From Rhodocollybia butyracea (Eukaryota > Basidiomycota > Agaricomycetes > Agaricales > Omphalotaceae): DNA of 64,000 bases. The notes under the pieces are model-generated. The model was given only the letters and a program-made list of their open reading frames with translations. It was not told the DNA's origin and made no database searches. Below, in pieces: positions 47,580 through 59,369 of the stretch (positions within the stretch are counted from its first letter, which is position 1; every line of letters begins with the position of its first letter). The DNA lies in the NCBI GenBank assembly GCA_015501585.1, contig JADNRY010000188.1, positions 60,873-124,872 on the forward strand. Reading direction: 5' to 3'. The translations under genes and the position numbers were made by a program.

Positions 47580-48600
47580 ATCACGGCCAAGATCACGGCT
47601 CATCAGACTCCTGTGCCTTTTGCACAAGCTCCCATAATTATTTCTGCCCAGGGCAGGAGCATTCAAATAAGATGTATTCCAGAGTCTCAGGGACTTACAA
47701 ATATTCCTTCCCCAATGTTCACAATTGAGGTCTCCCAGGATTCCAGGAATCTTCTACTTGTATGCATTGTGGATTACCATCCAGGGAAAGTACTGCAAAT
47801 TTTTACTGAAGTTCTTGTGTCTGATTGACTTCCACAGGGCCTGATTGGATGGAATTGTCCTACATATATCAGCCCCACTGGAGTAGGGTACTCCGGTCAG
47901 ACCTGCCCTTAGCTGATCACGTGGTATCATCTCGTAGTAGATCCGTTATCATCAGTAGATCTCAGGATATACAGTCATGTTCTAGTCACTACGAGCCCAG
48001 TTCCCGCTCGCTGTATCCTCAGCAGACCACTCTGGCCCACTCCAATGCATGCTTGCACTCTGCCTAGATTTATTTTTGTCACGTAATGGTCCATACGGTC
48101 CTGGTATGTTTGCATCTTCCTTCTTCAGATGGCCTTATATGCTAAGGACTGTGTCACTTTTGACAGTTTTACTTCAATCTCATTGGGTGCAACTTATCTT
48201 GTTGTTGATTTGCTAGCTCACCAAGTAGCTCACAGACTTTTTTGTTTCCCTCGATTCTGGCGTATCCTTTCACCTCACCTTAGGAATGGCCCAGCCCAAT
48301 TAATTCATTCTCTAGTTCTAGTTTGAAGTGGATTGAGAAGTTGCTGAAGCTTTGAGGGTGTATCTTAATAATAAACAGAGCAGAAACAAGAAGAGAAGGA
48401 AAGAAAGAGTAAGTAGTGAAGTAAAAATTAAAATTAAAAAATTCGAAACTTATAATGTCACATGTTGAGCCGCACGGTGTCAGTCAGTATTAGCCTCAGT
48501 ATGAATTCGAAGCCAAACACAAAGGAAGGAAGGAAGGAAAACTTAGAAAGTCGCATGCTCGAACTTTATATGGATTTCTCACCAATATATTCAGCAATAC
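47580..48600. other. Unique spacer between the tandem units
   Basis: No gene is supported. The plus frames at 47613-48067 have Ser/Gln-rich sequence without a recognisable domain or splice support. They may be transcribed from the orphaned TATA box (TATATAAA, 47531-47538). Confidence 0.4.
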
Positions 48601-48848
48601 AGCAAGTGTAACAGTTAAATCAGAGTCATAATGCGATCTTGTCACTTGCCATTTCGCCCTTCTATCCCTGCCTTCACTGTACCTGGACTCTATTAAGTTT
48701 CGTGTTGAGATTCTTGAGAAGAAACTGTCCTTGTTTTCATATGCAGCGTGACCTTCTTTTGTCATGATCTGTACACCATCGCGATGTGTTCCCTAGCCTC
48801 AAGGTACTAGTAGGATCCCAGCCGCGGAGAATTTCGTGACATTCCCTC

Positions 48849-48855
48849 TATATAA
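48849..48855 (+). promoter_or_regulatory. TATA box of hydrolase paralogue 3
   Basis: TATATAA lies 36 nt upstream of the ATG at 48885. An out-of-frame ATG at 48871 precedes the true start. Confidence 0.6.
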
Positions 48856-48884
48856 CTCCCTTCTTGAAAAATGAATCATCAATC

Positions 48885-50271
48885 ATGTCCCATCCGATCC
48901 AAACGTACTCCCTCTCCAGAGGGATCGAGTTGTCCTTCACCGATAGCGGTGCCCCACCCAACTCCAGAGACTATACCACACTTCTTGTGGTACATGGTAC
49001 AGCATTCAATGCCTGTGTGTAGCTTGAAATTATCAATTTTCGCTCTCGTGGCTTACTCCCAGGACGGCACCTCGTAGATCAATTCCATAAGTTACACTCT
49101 TACGCTCACGCCCTGAACCTACGTACTGTCCTTCTCCACCGGAGAGACTATGTTGGCTCGACACCTTACAGTCTCACCGAGTTAGAGGAGATCTCAGAAG
49201 CAAAAAATGTATTCTGGGAGCGGTTAAGTGCACAACTGGCGGAGTTTGTGGTTATGCTTATCCAAAATGAGGGGATTCCGAGATTGACTCATTCGACGGA
49301 GTCTCATTCTGAAGGATTGGATCTCAAAGGCCGGGGTGGAGTGGCGATTATGGGATGGTCTTTCGGGTGCGCGACGGTGCTGTCGCTGTTTGGCGTGGTG
49401 AAGAACCCTATGATCTCTGACAAGCATTACGATTTACTCCAAGAGTACATCGGCGACTTCATCATTTACGGTTATTATTCCTCATTACCAAAAAATAGTT
49501 TTGAGATTCTACTTATCTTGATATTGATTTTAGACCCACCTCATGTCGCCTTAGGATATCCTGTCCCGTTGGATAATCCAAACTACCTCCCATGGGCAGA
49601 TTCAACAATCCCCCCTGAAAATATTCCTCAAGTCTTCTCGGATTGGGCTAGTTCATATTATGATCATCCATGTTATGACCCACAGAGTAGATGTTTGCCC
49701 TATACGGCCAGTATGTATGATCTCGACGGACGTCCTAAGACGGAGACGACTTCAGTATCTTCATGGACGGAGGAGGAAATAGCGAAAGGCATCGAAGGGA
49801 ACAATGCGAGGTCGGATATTTCGATGTCAGTGCACATTAGCTATTTTCCCACTGGTAGTCATCAATTCGAGGACTAATAGGCCAGGCATAGGTTCATGTC
49901 CGATATGCAGCAACCTATCGGTGTATCTGCCCACCAAGCTCTGTTCGACGAGGAATCCGTACAACACTGGTTCCCGGATGCCAAGGTAACATATCTCGGA
50001 GTTACAAGAACCAATTGGTCGTGTGCATGGGCGGAAATGGAAACAAAGAGGAGATATTATAATGCGAAAGATTCTCTAAGGCAAGGCCGGAATATAAAGT
50101 TTATTGACATCGACGGCGGGAATCATTTCGTGAGTGGTACTATCTTAGGCATCTCAGGATCATGGATACTCACTGGCAGAATACTACCAGCCGCATTGGG
50201 ATCAAGCTCAGGAGTTTTTAGAAGTCATCAGGAAGGGAATACACTCCAATAGTACGGCTTTGAGGGGTTGA
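48885..50271 (+). CDS. Alpha/beta-hydrolase fold protein, paralogue 3
   Basis: Five exons keep frame and give 377 aa: 48885-49014, 49078-49470, 49534-49825, 49892-50129 and 50191-50271. It shares HGTAFNA, GWSFG and the late Asp/His motifs with paralogue 2, and almost all residues. The late motif here reads DGGNHF instead of DGANHF. The first intron donor is GTGTGT rather than GTGAGT, which is weaker. The gene is head-to-tail with the VIT-VWA gene, whose start is ~530 nt downstream. No frame damage is seen, so both tandem copies may be active. Confidence 0.86.
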
Positions 50272-50746
50272 GGCTGCCTATGCCATAGGCTAGAATTGAT
50301 GATGTTTTCTTTACTGCTACCGACGTACTGTATGCCATTGGGCAGCATTGGGCTGGTACTGATTACGCTAGGCGGTACTTTCTTGCATGTAATTATAAGA
50401 CTGGAGATGCTGAAATCATGTGAGCGCAACGTCCGAGGACCGGAACCCGAGCTTAAGTTCACAATCTGACTCGAGACAGCCTAGCTAGCTGTCTTTTGCG
50501 AAGAGAATACTCGTTCGCAGTAGGCAATGATCCTTCGAGAGCAAGCACGTGGTCGTTTCGGCGCTTAACTGCCTTTCCTTTGCGCCTGTCAACCCACTGC
50601 CAATAATATCTCTGTGGCTTTCATCCATATACAATGCAGATCTCGGCAGTAACCTGCAGTAACTACCTTCGGAGAAACTTCTCCTTTTTGAGTCTCGAGA
50701 AGCGGAAAGACTAAGGTTGTGGTGCCGAAGGTTGTCAGCGTGAGGG

Positions 50747-50752
50747 TATAAA
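50747..50752 (+). promoter_or_regulatory. TATA box of the VIT-VWA-GATA gene
   Basis: TATAAA lies 47 nt upstream of the ATG at 50799. The same promoter block, ending TATAAAGCTGTA, is duplicated at 47345-47560. Confidence 0.6.
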
Positions 50753-50798
50753 GCTGTACGAGGTTCTTTTATGCGTTTATTCTTAGAACTAACCTACC

Positions 50799-53700
50799 AT
50801 GCCCCTTCTCCACCCCAGTAACAACACCGGCTGTCGTTTCTATGACTCCAATACTGGAATCGACCTTGTCCTCGATGGATGCTCTGCCCAAGCCTCGATC
50901 ACTGACGTTCATGCATTTGTGACATTGTCTCAGAATTTTATCAATGTTCATGCACCGTCTGGGGCTTTGGGAGTGTACACGTTTCCGCTGATCGCAGATG
51001 CTGTTGTGTGTGGATTTGAGATGGTCAGAGGAGATGGAAGTAAAGTTGAGGGTGTGGCGAAGGAAAAGGAGGAAGCAAAGCGGGAGTATGGCAGTGCTGT
51101 GTCAGAAGGATATACAGCTGGTTTGGGACAACAAGAAACCGGTGATAGTAAGCGTACAACTTGTTGATTAAAGAGTCTACTAACCCTCTATAGTTTTTTC
51201 CGTCAGTGTTGGGAATGTCCTCCTGGCGGAAACAGTGACCATCAACTTGCGATATGTACAACCTCTTATGGACGATGAAAAGAATGATCAAATCAAGTTC
51301 ACCTTTCCTCGAACGTATGCTCAGCGATATGGGTTTGCTCCTACAATCAATACTGCGGTTGGCAGAACTACGCAACAACCGTTTCAAATGCACTTTGTTA
51401 TTCAACAAGCAGGTGTTATCAGAAGTATATCGTGCCCATCTGGTCATCCCATTTCCCTTGAACTAGGGGCCCCAGACGGCATTATACCTCAGGAACCCCA
51501 ACACCATTTCGCCAGCGTGTCTCTGACAGATCACACAGGCTTCCTTACCCGAGATATCGTGCTCGTCATAACTGCTGCTGGCCTCGACGCTCCTCGATGC
51601 TTCATCGAACCTCACTCTAGCCTTAATCATGAAACTACCGCTGTGGCCCTTACATTTGTCCCAAAGTTCAATCTTCCAGACATTCAAGGCGGAATGGAAT
51701 ATGTATTCCTTGTAGACCGGAGTGGAAGTATGCATGGGACAAAAATGCAACTCGTTCGTGAGGCATTGATTGTGCTGCTTCGAGGCTTACCAACTTCTGG
51801 AACGACTTTCAACATTTTCTCATTCGGAACGACTGCAAGTAAGCTGTGGGATTCTAGTCGCCTCTATTCCCAGTCAACGTTGGACGAAGCGACTAACCAC
51901 ATTGAGTGCGTAGTTCATTCAATATTGTTCTTCTCGCTTGACGCTATTGTTTTAGCTCCATGCAAGCCAACTATCATGGAACTGAAATTGCATCTGGGCT
52001 ACAATTTGTGTATGACTCTTTTCCAAAGCCTCTTCAGCGTCCAGTCGCTGTCTTCCTTCTCACAGACGGTAGCGCATGGGACGTATCTACTTGCGTCGAA
52101 TACACTCTTTCCGCACGTCTGGCCTTGCCTGAACCAGATAATGCCAGGTCTTTCATTCGCGTGTTCACACTGGGAATTGGTTCAGGTGCTTCGAGTGATA
52201 CGTGCGATAGTATCGCACGCGCAGGAAATGGAATAGCAGCGTATGTTAAGGAGGGAGAACCGATTGCAGGCAAATGTGCGAGATTGGTTAGGGCCGCGAG
52301 GACTCCGGAAGTGAAGGTTGAGGTCGAGTGGGGTGTGGGGAGTGAAGAACGAGACGGGAATTTGGTAGATATAGATGACGATTTTGAATTGGTCGAAACA
52401 TCATCGTCTGCGGCTTCACCCAAACTCGCAGCAGGCCTTATCAATCTCTTTGATCCCGATTCTGATATGGATAATCAACTTTCTACCGGCCCACCACCGA
52501 AACCTAATCCGACTCTTCCTCCTTTGCCTCTTATCCAACAATCACCCTCAGCAGAAATACCCAGTATCCTCCCCGGAACCAGAACGCAGATATACGCTAT
52601 CATCCGTACTCCCAAAAGCGAAGAGCCTTTCGATAGGGTGGTCAAACAAATCAAGGTCAATGGCATTGTGACCTCTACAGGAGACCATGTACAGCTCGTC
52701 GTACCGGTATCCAGATCACTGTCTTCGTCAGTATCAATATCCGACCCAACCACATCTTTTATCAACGAATACCCTTTCATCCACACTCTCGCCGCAAAAG
52801 CACTCATCCGGGATCGGGAACAAGGAAAACATTCATTCCCTCCTTCGGTTTCTGCTTTATTCACGCCCACTCCTGGTGAACAGGGCGATCACACAGATAA
52901 ATTAGAGCTCAAAGCGGCATACCTTGAAAAGGATATCATTCGTCTAGGAACGCAGTATAATCTCGCGAGTCGATATACAAGCTTTGTCGCGGTGGATTAC
53001 TCCAGTCAATCTCAGAGAGTGCAGACACCGCGAGTTCCAGTCTTGGGAGCCTTGATTCCTCAATCTCGAGTGCCCGGAATCCCGTCACCTGCTATGCAGA
53101 TGTCTACTCTGTGGATGGCGCCATCGCCGTACTACCTGCAGCTGCAACAGTGTCAGCCGCAAAAGCAGCATCTCTACCCGACCCCAACCCCTATAGCCAT
53201 GCTTCAGCTGCCTGCCCCGCTTCCGATCCAGTACACGGACGACGCCGCGAGCAAGAAAACGCAATACCACCGCCGTCGCTGTTTTAACTGCCTAACGGCA
53301 GAGTCGCCCTCGTGGCGCCGCAGTACGCTGAATCCTGGGGAAATTGTCTGCAACAAATGCGGCCTTCTCGAACGCACGCATCCGCGTCCACGTCCTGACT
53401 TTAGTTCGATACGTTCTGCTCGCCATTCTCATTCGACGCTTTCTGCTCGTCCACTCGACCGCAAGGCAGGTCGCAGACTGAGTCGTGCTTCGGTGATTCC
53501 CCAGGCGGAGCTAGCATCGCCATCTAGGTTCCATGATGCTCTCTCCCTGTGTCATCGCAATTCCTCGCTACTGACAAATCGGTTTCGTCTCCATACGATC
53601 CTGAGACGGCTATAGCTGATTCTTGGTCGGGCTCGCTTCCAGAGGAGGCAGTAAATTTTGGGCCGATTGCTGGTCAATGGTTCGGTAGTAGCGTTGGTGG

Positions 53701-54237
53701 ATCATCTGTTTTATCTGCGATGCTCAGAGTACTATCTCATACGCAACCACTATGCCTGCGATGTCTTCTGGCTCTCTCCTTGTTGCCGTCAGTAGACACC
53801 AACAATGGCATGGAGGTTTCCAGCTCAGTAGCGAGCTTCTAAAACTCCTTGAGAACGGGCTCGAAGCAATTCTTTCTCTTAATGTGGAAGATTTCGCTCG
53901 TTATGTTGAAAGTAATCTTGGAGTAACGAATCGAGATGTTGGTGCCACGTTGCTCGCGGTTATTTGGATGGAAAAGTATGCTGAAGGTGACGAAGAACGG
54001 AAAGTGGAGACGCTGAGTATGAGGGAAAAGGCTGAAGTGTGGATTCACAGTCAACTCAACCTTGGAGATGCGGACAGTAGTGTAGAAAGACTGCGCCTGT
54101 TGAAGGAAGGCGTCAGCGTTATATTGGGACAGAGTAAGTAAAAAGTAAACTTTACCTCGACTATATGTAACAATTTTTGTAAACCGTTTCTTCTTCTCTT
54201 TGTTAAAGGCATTCCGTTTCAACAACCGTATCAGTGA
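50799..54237 (+). CDS. VIT-VWA domain protein with an embedded GATA-type zinc finger
   Basis: Exons 50799-51147, 51194-51905 and 51956 onward are phase-consistent. The VIT domain covers aa ~10-140. VWA follows, with the metal-site motif DRSGS at aa 291-295. After the usual VIT-VWA middle region (KAYLEKDIIRLGTQYNLASRYTSF-type helix, about aa 665-690), the same exon continues into a Pro/Gln-rich linker. It then encodes a zinc finger, C-x2-C-x19-C-x2-C, at aa 796-822 (CFNC, PSWRR, CNKCGL). Between 53540 and 53800 the frame changes twice, with only partly convincing splice sites; an acceptor at 53792/53793 is good. The C-terminal helical region ends at 54133, and the last exon is 54209-54237. VIT-VWA proteins are usually protein-binding and GATA fingers bind DNA; the joint role is unknown. 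Confidence 0.8.
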
Positions 54238-55698
54238 GGGCAAAGCATTGCATCAGACTTCGATTCAGTACCGCCACCTCGTCGCTCTGGCCAAACTGTT
54301 TATATTGGAATACTGAATGGGACGCAGGAGGCTTTCTAGCTCGGTGTTTTTCTGTCAGGCCCCGGAGTCACCTCGGTTTTGTTTGCGAACTAGAGTCAAG
54401 ATCCGGTGAAAGCCTCGCATAGTACCGAGTCGAAGACGAAGGCCTTTTCTTGGGAGGCAGCTGGCCGTGAGGGTGGCCGAGTATCATGGTATTTTTCTTC
54501 ATCTGAGTTGTTTGTGTCAATTCAATCTCGCTCGTTTAGCTGCCTTCAGGAAATATGCCATCCTTTATCCAACAAGACGGATTCAGTTCAATGCCAGGAC
54601 CGCGCCAGTATACACAACTCCTACCCTGATAAGTATCGTCCGGATTTTATGCGTCCGAGGAAGTGCTGACGATACTCTATATTCCAGTTACTACAGCCAT
54701 GAATCAGTTGATTTCGGTTTTGTTCCTGCGTTTCGACAAGACGCTTATCTGTGCTCACTACAACAGCTGACCTTCACTCACCTCCGTATATTAGTTCGAT
54801 GGTCGTAAAAGTATGCTATTTCTTTCCTAGGCTGTCCGAAGATTAGCCGTGTGTTTCTGCTTACAAGATCTCGAATATATGCTGTGTAGCTAAAAACCTC
54901 GGGAGCGATTGGGGTCTACGGAATGGACAAACAGCGGTCGACCCAATCAACTCCTTCGGAACCGAGTTTCAGTGCTTTGATAATTTGCATAGAAATTGGC
55001 AGGGCGGGTGGTTTCCTCCCTTCTGTGCAATCCACTCTCGCTAGAACATTCAATGGCAATGCAGTCGTAAGCGGGCGGGCTCGGATGGGTACCGCCTGTA
55101 CTATCAGGCCTAAAGCAGTTCCTTCTATGGGGCTGACGTTGGGAATTAAGAAACTTCGCTAGCAGGAGACTGCTTTAGGCTTACGCTTGTATTAGCGGCA
55201 CTGATTTTAGAACTTGGCGTTGCTGGTCGCGTGGGGCAGAATAAAGTATAATATAGTACAAAGTCTTGTGCACAGGAGCAACAACCACTGCCAGAGTCAA
55301 TGCTCCATTTAATAAAAGTTGGTCGGACTTCCCTATTAGATGTTGCGCGTGAGATTGGGACTTAGATGCGCTTAGAGATGGCTATGAGTTCCGAGTCCGC
55401 ACCGAAGTAGGTACATAGATTCTCCAGGCTGAGACAAGAGCTTACTACGAAAACCTGAAGGATTGGACGAAAGATGTGAAAGAGTTCACCATGGTACTTT
55501 GAATCTAAGCTGCTCTTTAATTTACATAAAGCCCGCGAGAGCCCTAAGGATCGACAGCGTGGATGTTCGAGCTATTTCAAGGAAGAGCTTACGCGCGAGC
55601 GGTTGACAAAAAATAACCGAAGAATAGGCGAAGATTGAATACTGTGGATAAAACCTAGGCAGAACTGCCATAGACTACCATCGATTATCCAACCCACT
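54238..55698. other. Intergenic region
   Basis: Plus-strand frames at 54234-54422, 54406-54669 and 54923-55162 lack motifs, start context or splice partners. No gene is called. Confidence 0.45.
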
Positions 55699-56776
55699 AT
55701 GAAGTTCCTCATCCACCTAAGCCTTATAGCCACCTTGAACGTCGTTAGTGCTCAGTACTTGCAACTCCCGAAGGAAATACCTCATTCACGGAATATGGCG
55801 GATGTCAAGATCCTGGTTAGTTTCGTCTTCGTCTAGCCTAACCCCCTACTAACTATCATTGAGCTTAGGTTGCGGGGTGGTGGCTCAGGCTTCACGGCAG
55901 CCATAAATCAACTGGCTTTTGGTTCGGTCCCTGGCATTGGAGCAGGCGGTGCATGTGGTTAGTCTTTCACGCACGATTGTGTATCTCCTGTCCTTCAATT
56001 TCTTATTTCGAAAGGTCGCTGTTTCTCCCTGACGGAACATCGGATCCATATGATCCTGCCAATAAAGGGCCTTTCAATACTATTATTGTGCAGGTCAGTT
56101 GGCAATCGTCACAATGAAGCATGTATGTAATGATTCGCTAAAATGCGCTCAGGTTACCGACATGTGTCCCGTACAAGGAAATGAAGTAAGTCAAATAGAA
56201 AGACTTCGAAGAAGAAAGCTGATCTTCCTATAGCAGTGGTGCGGACAAACAGTGTCTGAACCTATTAACTCATTTGAACGGAATTCCAGTGAGTAATACA
56301 GTCTTGACAAAGTACCTCACGATCGGCACTCAATGGTTTTACTAGTTTCGATCTTTGTCTGGACAATGGAGCAGCACAAGCTTTCTTCTCGGGAGGACAC
56401 AATGCGCTTCTTGGAACTTTCTCCGAAGTGGACTGTAGTTTGTGGGTGGGTTCAGATGGACCCGAGCTTTGGGAAGGAGCGTGCATCAACTCCACAGCAG
56501 GGCTTTGGCCCGATGGTGTTGGTTGTGCTAACCAGGGTGCAGCCCAGGTGGCACTGCCCACCTACAACTCCAACCTCCCTGCAGGTTCTGCACCAACTGG
56601 TTCTACCCAGTCCATTTACGGCCAATGGTTTGTCGTCTTATTGGATTACATTGTCTTTGCTTGCTAATCTTCTATATCCTAGTGGTGGTATCAGCTGGAC
56701 TGGACCCACTGTCTGCACCTCCGGTTCAACTTGCATCGCTAGTAGTATATACTACTCTCAATGCCTCCCTTCTTGA
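55699..56776 (+). CDS. GH45-type endoglucanase with C-terminal CBM1, frame-broken
   Basis: The signal peptide is at aa 1-18 (FLIHLSLIATLNVVSA). Downstream segments match basidiomycete GH45 subfamily C enzymes: SGFTAAINQLAFGS, GGACGRCF, VTDMCPVQGN, WCGQT and FDLCLDNG, followed by a short linker. A CBM1 follows (YGQ, then CGGISWTGPTVC, ending YYSQCLPS), split by an intron between 56627 and 56683. Probable exons are 55699-55815, 55869-55967, about 56016-56093, 56154-56186, 56233-56290, 56346-56627 and 56683-56776. The frame does not hold at the first junction, within the third exon after RCF, or near 56270-56290. The gene is therefore either a young pseudogene or contains sequence indels. If intact it would be a secreted cellulose-degrading enzyme. 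Confidence 0.8.
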
Positions 56777-59369
56777 GTTATGGTAGTGATGTTTGCTGGG
56801 ATTTTAAGGCAAAGGAGGATACAGGGAAAAAGTTGCAAGTACATATTGAGCGTTCGATGATTTTATAAAGAGACAAAAATAATTGCAGTTCGATGTTCCC
56901 AAACGTCGAGAACTTCAGGCTCTTTGTCCCTGAGGGTTGGGTTACCTCCAAGCCCTCCAAGCCCTAACCATTTGAGCCGTCAGAGCAGGTTGACAAGATA
57001 GCATGGTCTTCTCAGCGACATGGAGGCGTTCGAACCAACGAGGTTGACATCGGCAAGTCTACTAGCGATAAACTTGGTAACCTTCATCATTCTCGGCCTC
57101 GCGCATAAGCACAATTTGATGGATATTTTCGAAGTTTCTTCCCCTTTGAAAGCGTACTGCAAAAAGGTTGAGCAGAGTCAGATACGGAAAAGGCTCCGCT
57201 GAAGCGTTGTAATCTGGCAACGATACGCTGGACATCGGAGAGGTATTGGATGTAATATAACCACTTTGTGAAGACGCTGACGGGCATGAGCCAAATAAGT
57301 CAAACAAGAGTAGTTCACGAATTCGGAGCTATTCACAGGTGCGCAAGGTTGCTGAGAGGTAGTTTCGAAACTAGACTTAGATCTGGAGTTGATTCTTTCC
57401 GTTCTCTGGCACCGACTTGGTCTTATGATAGAAACCATTGTGAGCCCGCATGGGCCGCCGCCGCCGCTTGAAGAGCTCAGAAGAACTAGACAAACAAATC
57501 AGGGGCCCGACTAAAAATGAAGGTCCAAACTGGTCTTCATGATCCTTGTGCTTGGCCGGAAATTGGTCCCCTTTACTGATCAGCCCGTATGCCATTCCCA
57601 GCCGAGTCACATCTGCCTTAAGGATAGCCCATCAATTATTAATTTTGGGCAAACGAAAGAATCTCCGGGAGGAGAAAAGCTATACTTTCCATCTTCACCG
57701 TCGGAAATAAGAGTTTAGTTGCAAGGAGAGAAAGATAAGAGCCGTCCAAAAATCCTCCTCCCAATCAAACAGGGGCATCGGGTTCAGAAAAGTCACCGGT
57801 TGTTCGTGATACCTTGACAGACTGTATCTTCACGATCTGTTTGCCAGAAGTTAGCATATAATATACTCTGGTACCAGCGTAAACATCGGAAGGAGGGAAC
57901 CGTTGAGTTCGAGAGTGAAGTGAGGGGAATCAAAGCTCTGTGGAGGAGATTGACAGTTGCGTCGTCACCGTTGGTGTACAAGCGACTGTGCTCGAATGTT
58001 CGCCGGTTCCTCTTCGAGCACGTCGACTGCCTCAGAAGCGTCCTCAATCAAATCAGCACCGCCCTTCGTGGCACATATGGAACTGATACTGATTCCTGGA
58101 CATTTGGCCATGGACTCCATGAGCGCGCATAAATAGACTTGGGTTACTCCAAAGCAGTTAACGTAGAATCAGCCGTGAAGGTAAGAAAGGACATCTAAAG
58201 GGCGAGTAAAAGGACTAGAGAGTGAAGAAAATGTAGTTTGAAGAACAGCGGTTATTGACGTACCACCATTAATTGGATTCTAGGGAGCAACAAATGAAAT
58301 CAGTTGAATCCATCAGGATAATCTGGAATGAGCTTACTCTACATGTTCCATCGCATCGCATAAACGACTTGCATCCTATAACTTTGTGTCGATACTTTCG
58401 AACGAGAGGGACTTAAAGTTCTGCTTCGATCGACGAGAAAGATCGGTAAGGGTGAACCTCGGGACAAAAAGTCAAGGCTATTGCGGTAACGCTGTAATTG
58501 GGAGATGTATTATAAAATTGAATAGCTCGGAGAAAGATCCATACCATCATTTGTTCTTGCTCGAGAGTTCGAGACCAGCTGTTAACTTTTGCCAACGAAT
58601 TGCTCATACTTCTCCTTTACAGCACCGACACCCTGCACCGTATCATTTCGAAACCACAAAAAGTTAAGAGTATAAATAGCATTCGGAGCTGCAACAAGTT
58701 TTTGGTAAATCGCTGCGAGAGTGGACGTAGTAACACGATACGCTTCCAGAAGTTCCAGAAGAGATTCAGTTTTGGGAGAGACAACGTTCATTTTAGCTTT
58801 CGACAGAGGGCAGCGTCCATTTTATAGGTACCGAGCGAGAGAGAAGGCAGCTATGTATATGATTGCTCACCCACAAGTTGAAGTTGCAGAGTTACAGTGA
58901 GAGAGATCAAAGATGATTTTTATGGATGCTAAGCGCTTAGTAAGCGCTGATTTCCTCTTTTGTCGATGCGCCATGTGTCGCCCCCCGCTCTTCAGTGTTT
59001 CTACCTGGGACCGACCGTTTGCCCACCCCACATGCTCCCCGGAACCGGAATCCCCACCCGATATTCCGTGATATCTACTTTTACTAGTTTTTCTGGCTCT
59101 TCAAAGTTACAACATCCCGATGCAATCATGCAAGGCTGCCCCTAATCGGCTACTGATGACTCGATGACGTTGGACATGTACAGAGAGCTGGGTGAGGCTG
59201 GGTGTGGTAAACAGCTGTATATTAGTTCCTCTGCCTACTTTGACCGAAAAACTTCCGGACTGAAACCTGCGTTTTGCGCTTGAACCACCAAATGATACTT
59301 CAATTCAGTTAAAAAGTATATTTGTTTAAATTTTAAAATACAGTACTGGAATCATGTTCTACACTTATG
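56777..59369. other. Intergenic region
   Basis: Short frames on both strands (for example 57920-58132 plus, 58386-58667 plus) show no domain or consistent splicing. No RNA gene was recognised. Confidence 0.4.

Larger units (their letters stand above)
48625..50765. repeat. Tandem duplication unit 2 (hydrolase 3 plus VIT-VWA promoter)
   Basis: Partner of 45405-47575 in the same orientation. The right edge of homology falls in the promoter of the downstream VIT-VWA gene, at about 50755-50765. Confidence 0.8.
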
